A DNA stretch of 5,534 nt from SKKL01 sp046543225. Lineage in GTDB: Bacteria; Actinomycetota; Acidimicrobiia; Acidimicrobiales; SKKL01. The stretch covers positions 1 through 5,534 of the forward strand of contig JBKGZW010000174.1 of NCBI GenBank assembly GCA_046543225.1, written 5' to 3'. The position numbers and the translations under genes are program-made. The notes under the pieces are model-generated. The model saw nothing but the letters and a program-made list of their open reading frames with translations, did not search any database and had not been told where the DNA came from. Position 1 is the first letter of the stretch, and each line of letters begins with the position of its first letter. Of this stretch, positions 1-5,175 are shown one piece after another.

Positions 1-74
1 ACGCCGAGATGGGCTTCGTGGACGGGTGGGGTACCGCCCTCGACCAGCTCGTCGCTCTGGCCAGGACCCTGTAG
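1..74 (+). CDS. C-terminal end of an SRPBCC/AHSA1-like protein (partial)
   Basis: Reading from base 3 gives a 23-residue tail ending at TAG (72-74), with the segment GFVDGWGTALDQL. The pattern G-F-x-x-G-W-x-x-x-L-D-x-L is typical of the last helix of AHSA1/START-like (SRPBCC) small-ligand-binding proteins, which close a hydrophobic pocket with a C-terminal helix. Only the tail is visible, so the substrate and role cannot be judged. It runs in the same direction as the gntR gene that follows, separated by 94 bases that contain a regulator site. The family call rests on one short motif; the presence of a real coding end here is more certain than its identity. Confidence 0.5.
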   Translation, partial: AEMGFVDGWGTALDQLVALARTL

Positions 75-77
75 ACA
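68..77. promoter_or_regulatory. Possible isolated half of the GntR operator
   Basis: The ten bases CCTGTAGACA are identical to part of the ligJ operator (4090-4099) and contain the TGTNNACA core. The site overlaps the stop codon of the upstream gene and lies 39 bp (centre to centre) from the first core of the gntR double operator. It has no partner core 12 bp away, unlike the three full operators. One chance TGTNNACA match is expected in about 4 kb, so this may be coincidence. Confidence 0.25.
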
Positions 78-107
78 CGCCGCTCGCTGTCCAACGGCGC
101 GGCTCGG

Positions 108-130
108 TTGTGCACAGTCATGTCGACAAT
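108..130 (+). promoter_or_regulatory. Tandem double operator upstream of gntR
   Basis: Two palindromic cores, TGTGCACA (109-116) and TGTCGACA (121-128), have centres 12 bp apart. The full 23 bp fit the pattern YTGTSNACA, three bases, WTGTYGACAAT, shared with the sites before ligJ and ligA. GntR/FCD proteins bind short palindromes of the form GT-N-AC, so this is probably the autoregulatory site of the gene starting 38 bp downstream. I could not place a convincing -10 or -35 around it. Confidence 0.7.
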
Positions 131-168
131 GCGGCCGACCCGGCTCGGTCAGGTGGAACAATGGGGAG

Positions 169-825
169 ATGGCCGACCACCCGTCCCCTGAGCCGCCAGT
201 CGTCGACCGGCTCCGCGCCGAGATCCTCTCGGGCGCGCTGCTGCCCGGCGAGCGCCTGATCGAGCTCGGGTTGGCCGAGCGCTACGGCGTCGGGCGGGCG
301 GCGATCCGGGCCGCGCTGGTCGAGCTCGACGGCGAGGGGCTGGTCCAGCGCGAAGCGCACCGGGGGGCGATGGTCCGCCGCGTCAGCCTCACCGAGGCGA
401 TCGAGATCACCGAGGCCCGCGGCGTGCTCGAAGGGTTGCTGGCGCGTCGTGCTGCAGAGCGGGCCACCGCCGACGAGCGGATCGAGCTGGGCGAGATCGT
501 CGCCGGCATGGAACGGGCCGTGGCTGCCGGTGCGCTGGCCGACTATTCCGAGCTCAACCGCCGCTTCCATCAGCGTCTGCGCGAGATCGCCCATCACGAG
601 GTGTCACGGGAGCTGGTCGACAACCTCCGGAACCGGGCGGTGCATCACCAGTACCGCCTCTCGATGGTGCCCGGCCGAGCCGACGAGTCGCTCGAACAGC
701 ACCGCGCGGTGGCCGCTGCCGTCGTCGCTGGCGACGCCGGGACCGCTGAGACCGCCATGCGCGAGCACCTCGATTCGGTCGCCGCGGTGCTTCGCCATTG
801 GAACGAGCTCGGCGTTCCGGTCTGA
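169..825 (+). CDS. GntR-family transcriptional regulator, FCD (FadR-type) subfamily
   Basis: A 218-residue cytoplasmic DNA-binding regulator of normal length for the family. Residues about 10-70 form the winged helix-turn-helix, with the familiar run PGERLIELGLAERYGVGRAA, then a recognition helix (AAIRAALVELDGEGLV) and the wing (HRGAMVRRV). Residues about 76-210 are the all-helical FCD effector domain; the likely metal or ligand histidines are H134 (in NRRFHQ), H178 (in EQHRA) and H200 (in MREHL). The acidic residue usual four positions before the first histidine is N130 here. The ATG at 169 is chosen because it gives a standard N-terminus; AGGTGG at 151-156 is a rather distant ribosome site. 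A double operator sits just upstream and is repeated before ligJ and ligA, so it probably represses all three units and itself until PCA or a pathway intermediate binds. The effector is inferred, not seen. It probably shares an mRNA with the racemase-family gene 13 bp downstream. Confidence 0.93.
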   Translation: MADHPSPEPPVVDRLRAEILSGALLPGERLIELGLAERYGVGRAAIRAALVELDGEGLVQREAHRGAMVRRVSLTEAIEITEARGVLEGLLARRAAERATADERIELGEIVAGMERAVAAGALADYSELNRRFHQRLREIAHHEVSRELVDNLRNRAVHHQYRLSMVPGRADESLEQHRAVAAAVVAGDAGTAETAMREHLDSVAAVLRHWNELGVPV

Positions 826-838
826 CATCCTGAGGCCG

Positions 839-1531
839 ATGAGAACGATCGGGTTGATCGGTGGGATGAGCTGGCAGAGCACCGAGGGGTACTACCGGCT
901 GATCAACGAGCAGGTGCAGTCGCGTCTCGGAGGCCATCACTCGGCCAGGCTCGTGCTGTGGTCGGTCGACTTCGCCGAGATCGAGGCGATGCAGGCCGAG
1001 GGTCGATGGGACGAGGCGGGCGAGGTGCTGGCCGACGCTGCTCGCCGCCTCGAGGTGGCGGGCGCCGAGATCGTCGCGCTGTGCACCAACACGATGCACA
1101 AGGTGGCTGACGTGGTCATCGCCGCCATCGAGGTGCCCTTCGTGCACCTCGCCGACGTCACCGCCGAGGCGGTTCTCGCCGAGGGGGTGAAGCAGGTCGG
1201 ACTGCTCGGCACCGCCTTCACGATGGAACAGGCCTTCCATCGTGACCGGCTCGCGTCGCACGGTCTCACCGTGGTCGTCCCCAGCGAACGCGATCGGGCC
1301 GATGTCCACCGCATCATCTTCGAGGAGCTGGTCCACGGGATCACCGACGACGTCTCCCGACGCCGCTATCAGGAGGTGATCGAGCGTCTGGTCGAGGAGG
1401 GCGCCGATGGTGTGGTCCTCGGCTGCACCGAGATCGAGCTGCTGATCGACCAGGGCGACGTGTCGGTTCCCCTGTTCCCGACCACCAAGCTCCACGCCAA
1501 CGCCGTCGTCGACGCCGCGCTCTCGGACTGA
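839..1531 (+). CDS. Aspartate/glutamate racemase superfamily protein
   Basis: A 230-residue enzyme of the cofactor-independent two-cysteine racemase superfamily. The N-terminus GLIGGMSWQSTEGYYRLIN is the hallmark of the aspartate/glutamate (YgeA-like) branch. The two catalytic thiols are C82 in ALCTNTMH and C196 in VLGCTEIELL, which act as opposing acid and base to move a proton at the substrate's alpha carbon. The ATG at 839 is chosen because the conserved motif starts right after it; GAGG lies upstream at 832-835, closer than usual. It follows gntR by 13 bp and so probably shares its mRNA. The superfamily also holds maleate isomerase, hydantoin racemase and arylmalonate decarboxylase, so a role on an unsaturated or keto acid of the PCA pathway is possible, but amino-acid racemisation is the default. 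The gene end is 14 bp from the end of the convergent dehydrogenase gene, with no clear terminator between them. Confidence 0.9.
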   Translation: MRTIGLIGGMSWQSTEGYYRLINEQVQSRLGGHHSARLVLWSVDFAEIEAMQAEGRWDEAGEVLADAARRLEVAGAEIVALCTNTMHKVADVVIAAIEVPFVHLADVTAEAVLAEGVKQVGLLGTAFTMEQAFHRDRLASHGLTVVVPSERDRADVHRIIFEELVHGITDDVSRRRYQEVIERLVEEGADGVVLGCTEIELLIDQGDVSVPLFPTTKLHANAVVDAALSD

Positions 1532-1545
1532 ACGCGCCGGCCGAC

Positions 1546-2334
1546 TCAGGGCAGGTCGGGAACCTGGGACTCCCCAGATTCGATGCGGCGGAGCGACTCG
1601 ACGGTGCCGCGGGTCATCACCGGGTCGACTCCCAGTTCGGCGAGCAGCTCGGCGGTCGCCTCCATCTCGTGGAGGCGGCGCGGCGCGTGGGGCGCGGTGC
1701 CCTCCACCATCCGGCGCATGAGGTCCTCGTCGGCCTCGGTGAACTGGTGGACGAGGTTCTCCCACGTCTCGTCGGCCAACCCGGCGGCGCGCGCGGCAGC
1801 CATCGACTCGATGATGAGCGCGGCGAATCCCTTCATGACGACCGACCGCAGGAGCTTGCGGGCAGCAGCGCGTCCCGCGTCCTCGCTGTCGTAGGTCACG
1901 CTCATGCCATACGGAGCCATGGTCTCGACGAACCGGGCAGCGCCGGGCCCCGATGCCAGCGCGGGGGTGCCGATGCCCGTACCCGGCACCGGAGACATGA
2001 GCGCCACGTCGACGAAGTCCAGCCCCGCCGCGGCGGCGGTCGCGGCGAGCTGTCGCTTGAGTCCCGAGGAGGCGGTGGCGCAGTCGGCATAGACCGCGGT
2101 GCGGGGGATCGCGTCGAGCGCCTGGGCGATCGCGTCGGGTGCGTCGGCGGCCGCGGTCAGCGCCAGCACCACGTCGACGTCGTCGACCGCAGCAACCGGG
2201 TCGTCGTGGCGGACCACGCCGGCAGGAGTCGCCACCTCGGCGGGGTCATAGCCGTGCACCTCGGCGCCGGTGGCGGCGAGATCGGCCGCGTACCGCGAGC
2301 CCGCCTCACCCAGGCCGAAGACCGCGACCCGCAC
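1546..2334 (-). CDS. NAD(P)-binding 6-phosphogluconate dehydrogenase-like protein with DUF1932 C-terminal domain
   Basis: A 262-residue Rossmann oxidoreductase. The nucleotide-binding loop GLGEAG is at residues 7-12, after the first strand MRVAVF. A substrate-loop-like segment (VDVALMSPVPG) lies near residues 108-118. The C-terminal helical half, with K160 and K168 in the run KLLRSVVMKGFAALIIE, is typical of the DUF1932 phosphogluconate-dehydrogenase-like group; one of these lysines is probably the catalytic base. The start is a GTG at 2334, which places the Rossmann motif at the very N-terminus; GAGG lies 8 bases upstream. Only 3 bp separate it from ligK, so it is the third gene of the ligJ-ligK operon. 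It is not related to LigC, the Gfo/Idh/MocA-type dehydrogenase normally used after ring cleavage, beyond the Rossmann fold. It may be accessory, act on a hydroxyacid of the pathway, or replace a missing step; the substrate cannot be read from sequence. Confidence 0.85.
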   Translation of the reverse strand: MRVAVFGLGEAGSRYAADLAATGAEVHGYDPAEVATPAGVVRHDDPVAAVDDVDVVLALTAAADAPDAIAQALDAIPRTAVYADCATASSGLKRQLAATAAAAGLDFVDVALMSPVPGTGIGTPALASGPGAARFVETMAPYGMSVTYDSEDAGRAAARKLLRSVVMKGFAALIIESMAAARAAGLADETWENLVHQFTEADEDLMRRMVEGTAPHAPRRLHEMEATAELLAELGVDPVMTRGTVESLRRIESGESQVPDLP

Positions 2335-2337
2335 GGT

Positions 2338-3045
2338 TCAGCCCTCGAGCTCGTCGATGCGCTCGACGTAGGTGACGCCGAGATCTGCCAGCAGTGGCCG
2401 CAGGTTGTAGATGTCGACGCCCAGCTCGCCGTCGTTGAGCCGCTCGCGGGTGGCCGCCTCCTTGTCGATCCGAGCGTGGGACAGCTCGACCGCCTGGGCG
2501 GCTTCGGCTCGCGGCACGATGACCACGCCGTCGTCGTCGGCGCACACGACGTCGCCGGGGTGCACGACCTGCTCGCCGAGCACGACCGGCACGTTCACCG
2601 AACCCGGACTGGCCTTGACCGTGCCCTGGCACGACACGTGCTGGGACCAGACCGGGAAGCCCATGGCCCGCAGATCGGCGGTGTCGCGCACCCCAGCATC
2701 GATCACCAGGCCCCGTACGCCACGGGCCATGAGCGAGCCCGCGAGCAGGTCGCCGAACATCCCGTGGGTCGACGGGGCGGTGTTGGTGACCACGAGGATG
2801 TCGTCGGGCTGGCACATCTCGACCGCGGCGTGGATCATCAGGTTGTCGCCCGGGTGGGACGACACGGTGACCGCCGACCCCGCGACCGAGATGCCCTGCT
2901 GGATGGGGCGGAGATGGGGTCCGACGAAGCCGCGTCGCCCGATCGCCTCGTGGACCGTCGCGGTGCCCATGCCTGCCAGGGCGTCGATGTGGGCGAGCTC
3001 GGCCCGGTCGATGCTGCGGACGACGAGATGGCGGGGCCGACTCAT
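2338..3045 (-). CDS. ligK: 4-carboxy-4-hydroxy-2-oxoadipate aldolase / oxaloacetate decarboxylase (LigK)
   Basis: A 235-residue class II, metal-dependent aldolase of the RraA-like fold. It cleaves 4-carboxy-4-hydroxy-2-oxoadipate to pyruvate and oxaloacetate, the last step of PCA 4,5-cleavage; family members also decarboxylate oxaloacetate. Visible hallmarks are GDNLMIHAAVEMCQPDDILV (residues 66-85), the GDLLAGSLMARGVRGLVIDA block (98-117) and the R120-D121 pair that binds pyruvate and the divalent metal. The C-terminal region (GELGVDIYNLRPLL) is the extension seen in LigK/HMG aldolases and is absent from RraA regulators of RNase E, so RraA itself is unlikely. The ATG at 3045 overlaps the ligJ stop by 4 bp (ATGA), a translational-coupling arrangement, and a strong GGAGGA lies 6 bases upstream. 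Neighbouring ligJ makes its substrate. Confidence in the pathway role is high from the pairing. Confidence 0.93.
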   Translation of the reverse strand: MSRPRHLVVRSIDRAELAHIDALAGMGTATVHEAIGRRGFVGPHLRPIQQGISVAGSAVTVSSHPGDNLMIHAAVEMCQPDDILVVTNTAPSTHGMFGDLLAGSLMARGVRGLVIDAGVRDTADLRAMGFPVWSQHVSCQGTVKASPGSVNVPVVLGEQVVHPGDVVCADDDGVVIVPRAEAAQAVELSHARIDKEAATRERLNDGELGVDIYNLRPLLADLGVTYVERIDELEG

Positions 3046-4067
3046 GAGCGCTCCTCCAGGATGGCGTCGAGGCGGGGGAAGACTCGGCGGATGTTGGTGT
3101 CGTAGATCATGGTGCGTTCGGCGCCGGTGAGGTCGGCGGCGTCGATGTAGCGGCGGGTGTCGTCGAAGTGGTGGCCGGTCTCGGGATCGATGCCGCGCAC
3201 CGCGCCGACCATCTCGGATGCGAACAGGACGTTGTCGACGGGGATCACCTCGAGCAGACAGTCGATGCCGGGTTGGTGGTAGATGCAGGTGTCGAAGAAC
3301 ACGTTGTTCAGCAGCAGCTCGTCGAGGGGTGGCTTGCCCATGTCCTGGGCCATGCCCCGGAACCGGCCCCAGTGATAGGGGACGGCGCCACCACCGTGGG
3401 GGATGATGAAGCGCAGGGTGGGGAAGTCGGCCAGCAGGTCGGAGGTGAGCAGCTGCATGAACGCGGTGGTGTCGGCACCCAGGTAGTGCGACCCGGTGGT
3501 GTGGAAGTGGGGGTTGCAGGTGGCACTGACGTGGATCATCGCCGGCACGTCGAGCTCGGCCATCGCCTCGTAGAGGGGGTACCAGTAGCGGTCGAACAGC
3601 GGGGGACCGTCCCACATGCCGCCGGACGGGTCGGGGTTGAGGTTGGCGCCGATGAACCCCATCTCCTCCACGCAGCGTCGCAGCTCGTGCACCGACGGTT
3701 CGATGGGGGCCCCGGGTGACTGGGGCAGCTGGCACACCGGGGCGAAGTTGTCGGGGAACAGGTCGCACACCCGCCGGATGAGCTCGTTGCAGTGCTCGGT
3801 CCAGTGGACCGAGGTGTGGATGTTGCCGATGTGGTGGCCCATCCAGCTGGCACGGGGCGAGAAGATCGTGAGGTCGGTGCCCCGCTCGCGTTGCAGCCGC
3901 AGCTGGTTCGCCTCGATCGAGGTGCGGATGGCGTCGTCGCTGATGTCGAGGGTGCCCTTCTCGCCCACGTGGTCGGGATCGGCCGCCACCGCTGCCTTCT
4001 GGGCGTCGCGGTAGTCCTCGACCTGGGAGGGGAAGGTGGTGTAGTGCCCGTGGCAGTCGATGATCAT
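3042..4067 (-). CDS. ligJ: 4-oxalomesaconate hydratase (LigJ), amidohydrolase-2 family
   Basis: A 341-residue TIM-barrel amidohydrolase that adds water to 4-oxalomesaconate to give 4-carboxy-4-hydroxy-2-oxoadipate, the substrate of LigK. It matches Sphingobium LigJ, as I remember that sequence, along nearly its whole length. Diagnostic blocks include MIIDCHGHYT with metal ligands H6 and H8, TIFSPRASWM (67-76), GFIGANLNPDP (137-147), PAMIHVSATCNP with H179, IIPHGGGAVPYHWGRFRG with H224, and FASEMVGAVRGIDP with E285. The ATG at 4067 is preferred: it starts directly at MIIDCHGH, has GGAG 5 bases upstream, and keeps the gene clear of the operator at 4078-4100. An in-frame TTG at 4088 would add seven residues but lies inside that operator. 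This is the first gene of the ligJ-ligK-dehydrogenase operon and is divergent from the acetyltransferase gene. Regulation by the GntR protein is inferred from the operator. Confidence 0.95.
   Translation of the reverse strand: MIIDCHGHYTTFPSQVEDYRDAQKAAVAADPDHVGEKGTLDISDDAIRTSIEANQLRLQRERGTDLTIFSPRASWMGHHIGNIHTSVHWTEHCNELIRRVCDLFPDNFAPVCQLPQSPGAPIEPSVHELRRCVEEMGFIGANLNPDPSGGMWDGPPLFDRYWYPLYEAMAELDVPAMIHVSATCNPHFHTTGSHYLGADTTAFMQLLTSDLLADFPTLRFIIPHGGGAVPYHWGRFRGMAQDMGKPPLDELLLNNVFFDTCIYHQPGIDCLLEVIPVDNVLFASEMVGAVRGIDPETGHHFDDTRRYIDAADLTGAERTMIYDTNIRRVFPRLDAILEERS
3052..3057 (-). promoter_or_regulatory. Ribosome binding site of ligK
   Basis: On the minus strand this reads GGAGGA, six bases before the ligK ATG and inside the last codons of ligJ. 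It is the strongest Shine-Dalgarno match in the window. Together with the ATGA overlap it fixes the ligK start and argues for independent loading of ribosomes on top of coupling. Confidence 0.75.
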
Positions 4068-4072
4068 GGCCG

Positions 4073-4076
4073 CTCC
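4073..4076 (-). promoter_or_regulatory. Ribosome binding site of ligJ
   Basis: On the minus strand this reads GGAG, five bases before the ATG at 4067. It decides against the longer TTG start at 4088. It lies one base from the edge of the double operator, so the 5' leader must be short or start inside the operator. Confidence 0.65.
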
Positions 4077-4077
4077 G

Positions 4078-4100
4078 ATTGTCGACAATCCTGTAGACAG
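4078..4100 (-). promoter_or_regulatory. Tandem double operator upstream of ligJ
   Basis: On the minus strand the cores are TGTCTACA (4099-4092) and TGTCGACA (4087-4080), centres 12 bp apart. The proximal half extends to a perfect 14-bp palindrome, GATTGTCGACAATC, at 4077-4090. It fits the same 23-bp pattern as the gntR and ligA sites. It ends 10 bp before the ligJ ATG and starts 56 bp before the divergent acetyltransferase ATG, so it could affect both. Its position against the ligJ start suggests repression by blocking RNA polymerase. I see no confident -10 or -35 for ligJ. Confidence 0.75.
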
Positions 4101-4156
4101 CCAGAACTGTACCGCCCGGATCGAACCGGGTGCCTGCGCTCGGACAAACTGTGCCC

Positions 4157-4738
4157 ATGGCCCGCATCGAGGTCGCGCGCACCGATGAGCTGAGCGCTGT
4201 GGTGCTCGAGGACATCCGGGCGTTGATGGACGCGGCGTTCGATGGCGACTTCACCGACGACGACTGGAGCCACTCGCTCGGTGGCTGGCACGTGATGGCC
4301 TGGGACGGCGACGACGTGTTGTCCCACGCGTCGCTGGTCGAGCGTCGCCTCTTCGTCGATGACCGAGCGCTGCGCGGCGGCTACGTCGAGGCGGTGGGAA
4401 CCGCGCCGGCCCACCAAGGTCGCGGGCTCGGCCGGGCGGTGATGGGGCCGATCGGCCAGCTGATCCTCGAGCGCTTCGACCTCGGAGCGCTCTCGACCAG
4501 CGCCCACGGGTTCTACGAGGGGTTGGGCTGGGAGCGCTGGCAGGGGCCGACCTCTGTGCGCCACCCACGACGAGTGGTGCGGACCCCCGACGAAGACGAC
4601 GGCCTCATGGTCCTGCGCACCCCGGCGTGTCTCGATCTCGACCTCACCGGTTCCCTCGCCTGCGAGAAGCCGGTCGGGGGACGACTGGTAGCCGGGGTCG
4701 GCGACCGGGTGATTGTCAACAATGTTGTCGACAGGTAA
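4157..4738 (+). CDS. GNAT acetyltransferase similar to aminoglycoside 2'-N-acetyltransferase AAC(2')-I
   Basis: A 193-residue GNAT-fold protein that would move an acetyl group from acetyl-CoA to an amine. It follows mycobacterial AAC(2')-Ic, as I recall it, in many blocks: DIRALMDAAFDGDFTDDDW (19-37), HSLGGWHVMAW (39-49), ALRGGYVEAVG (71-81), LGALSTSAHGFY (109-120), GWERWQGPTSV (124-134) and RTPDEDDG (142-149). The acetyl-CoA loop is QGRGLG (87-92). D31 and E78 correspond to acidic residues that hold the aminoglycoside in AAC(2')-Ic; an acid in RTPDEDD would be the third. The C-terminus runs about a dozen residues past the usual end, and its last codons are the ligA operator. The ATG at 4157 fits the family start; there is no Shine-Dalgarno, so the mRNA may be leaderless. 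It lies divergent from ligJ and upstream of ligAB. The family resemblance is strong; drug resistance as its natural job is uncertain, since many chromosomal members have other or unknown roles. Confidence 0.85.
   Translation: MARIEVARTDELSAVVLEDIRALMDAAFDGDFTDDDWSHSLGGWHVMAWDGDDVLSHASLVERRLFVDDRALRGGYVEAVGTAPAHQGRGLGRAVMGPIGQLILERFDLGALSTSAHGFYEGLGWERWQGPTSVRHPRRVVRTPDEDDGLMVLRTPACLDLDLTGSLACEKPVGGRLVAGVGDRVIVNNVVDR
4712..4734 (-). promoter_or_regulatory. Tandem double operator upstream of ligA
   Basis: The cores are TGTCAACA (4714-4721) and TGTCGACA (4726-4733) on the plus strand, again with centres 12 bp apart. The 23-bp pattern fits on the minus strand, so the site is inverted relative to its target gene when compared with the gntR and ligJ copies. 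It lies inside the final codons of the acetyltransferase gene and covers the -35 and spacer of the predicted ligA promoter, the expected place for a repressor. Confidence 0.75.
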
Positions 4739-4741
4739 GCT
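4713..4741 (+). promoter_or_regulatory. Candidate sigma-70-type promoter of ligAB
   Basis: TTGTCA (4713-4718, five of six bases of TTGACA) and TAAGCT (4736-4741, fitting TANNNT) are separated by 17 bp. Transcription would begin about 4747-4750, exactly at the ligA start codon (GTG 4747 or ATG 4750), giving a leaderless mRNA as is common in actinobacteria. The -10 element includes the TAA stop of the acetyltransferase gene. It was found by eye, but the spacing, position and operator overlap agree. Confidence 0.6.
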
Positions 4742-4749
4742 CGGCGGTG

Positions 4750-5175
4750 ATGGAGGGCCCACCCCGCGACTACGACGACATCCCTGGCACCTACGTGTTC
4801 GACGGGCGTCGCAGCCGCATGGGGTACGCGCTCAACATGTTCTGCATGTCGCTCAACGACGCCGACAACCGCGAGGCGTTCCGGGCCGACGAGGAGGCCT
4901 ACCTCGATCGGTTCGACCTCACCGACGAGCAGCGCGCCGCGGTGCTCGAGCGGGACTGGAACCGCCTGCTGGAGCTCGGCGGCAACGTCTACTACACCTT
5001 CAAGCTGGCGGCCTGTGACGGCATGTCGTTCCAGCAGCTGGCAGCGAAGGAGACCGGCATGGCCGCCGACGACTACGCGGCCATGATGCGAGCGGGCGGT
5101 CGCCCCATCGACGGCAACCGCTCGCGTTCGGAGTGGGCCGCCCGATCCGACCAGGGAGCGTCGACCGATGGCTGA
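4750..5175 (+). CDS. ligA: Protocatechuate 4,5-dioxygenase, small (alpha) subunit LigA
   Basis: A 141-residue helical subunit, near the usual 139. It forms a lid over the active site of LigB in the extradiol dioxygenase that opens protocatechuate between carbons 4 and 5. Conserved blocks are DDIPGTYVFDGRRSRMGYAL (9-28), FCMSLNDADNREAFRADEEA (31-50), AYLDRFDLT (50-58), LLELGGNVYYTFKLAACDG (73-91) and the DDYAAMMRAGGR end (107-118). F94 in DGMSFQQL aligns, from memory, with F103 of Sphingobium LigA, a residue that lines the active site and influences substrate choice; this favours PCA over gallate as substrate. The ATG at 4750 is used; an in-frame GTG at 4747 is equally near the predicted transcription start, and no good ribosome site is present. 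The 3' end overlaps ligB by 8 bp, so the two are co-translated. Induction through release of the GntR regulator is inferred from the operator upstream. Confidence 0.93.
   Translation: MEGPPRDYDDIPGTYVFDGRRSRMGYALNMFCMSLNDADNREAFRADEEAYLDRFDLTDEQRAAVLERDWNRLLELGGNVYYTFKLAACDGMSFQQLAAKETGMAADDYAAMMRAGGRPIDGNRSRSEWAARSDQGASTDG
5153..5158 (+). promoter_or_regulatory. Ribosome binding site of ligB
   Basis: AGGGAG lies nine bases before the ATG at 5168, inside the end of ligA. It supports the overlapping ligB start and fits balanced production of the two subunits. Confidence 0.55.

Noticed and set aside
1526..1550. Possible terminator between the convergent racemase and dehydrogenase genes
   Set aside because: Only a 4-bp CTGA/TCAG pairing and a GCCGGC palindrome are present, with no T-run; too weak to call.
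554..1765. Minus-strand open frame opposite gntR and the racemase gene
   Set aside because: Low-complexity, Arg/Gly/Asp-rich translation antisense to two recognisable genes.
1669..3105. Plus-strand open frame of 478 codons opposite the dehydrogenase and ligK genes
   Set aside because: It is rich in R, G, H and D with no family resemblance and lies fully antisense to two well-supported genes; long stop-free shadow frames are expected at this GC.
4068..4088. Longer ligJ N-terminus from TTG at 4088
   Set aside because: It adds seven residues without family support, lies inside the operator and ignores the good ribosome site in front of ATG 4067.
4130..4156. Earlier GTG start (4130) for the acetyltransferase
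   Set aside because: The nine extra residues do not resemble the family, and MARIEVAR at 4157 matches the usual N-terminus better.
2338..4254. Single minus-strand frame of 638 codons running through ligJ and ligK
   Set aside because: Only its last 235 codons (ligK) look like protein; the rest is an out-of-frame reading of ligJ, and the ATGA overlap with strong ribosome site marks the true ligK start.
4627..4749. Upstream in-frame extension of ligA from 4627
   Set aside because: The added residues are an out-of-frame reading of the acetyltransferase end; LigA homology starts after 4750 and the promoter lies at 4713-4741.
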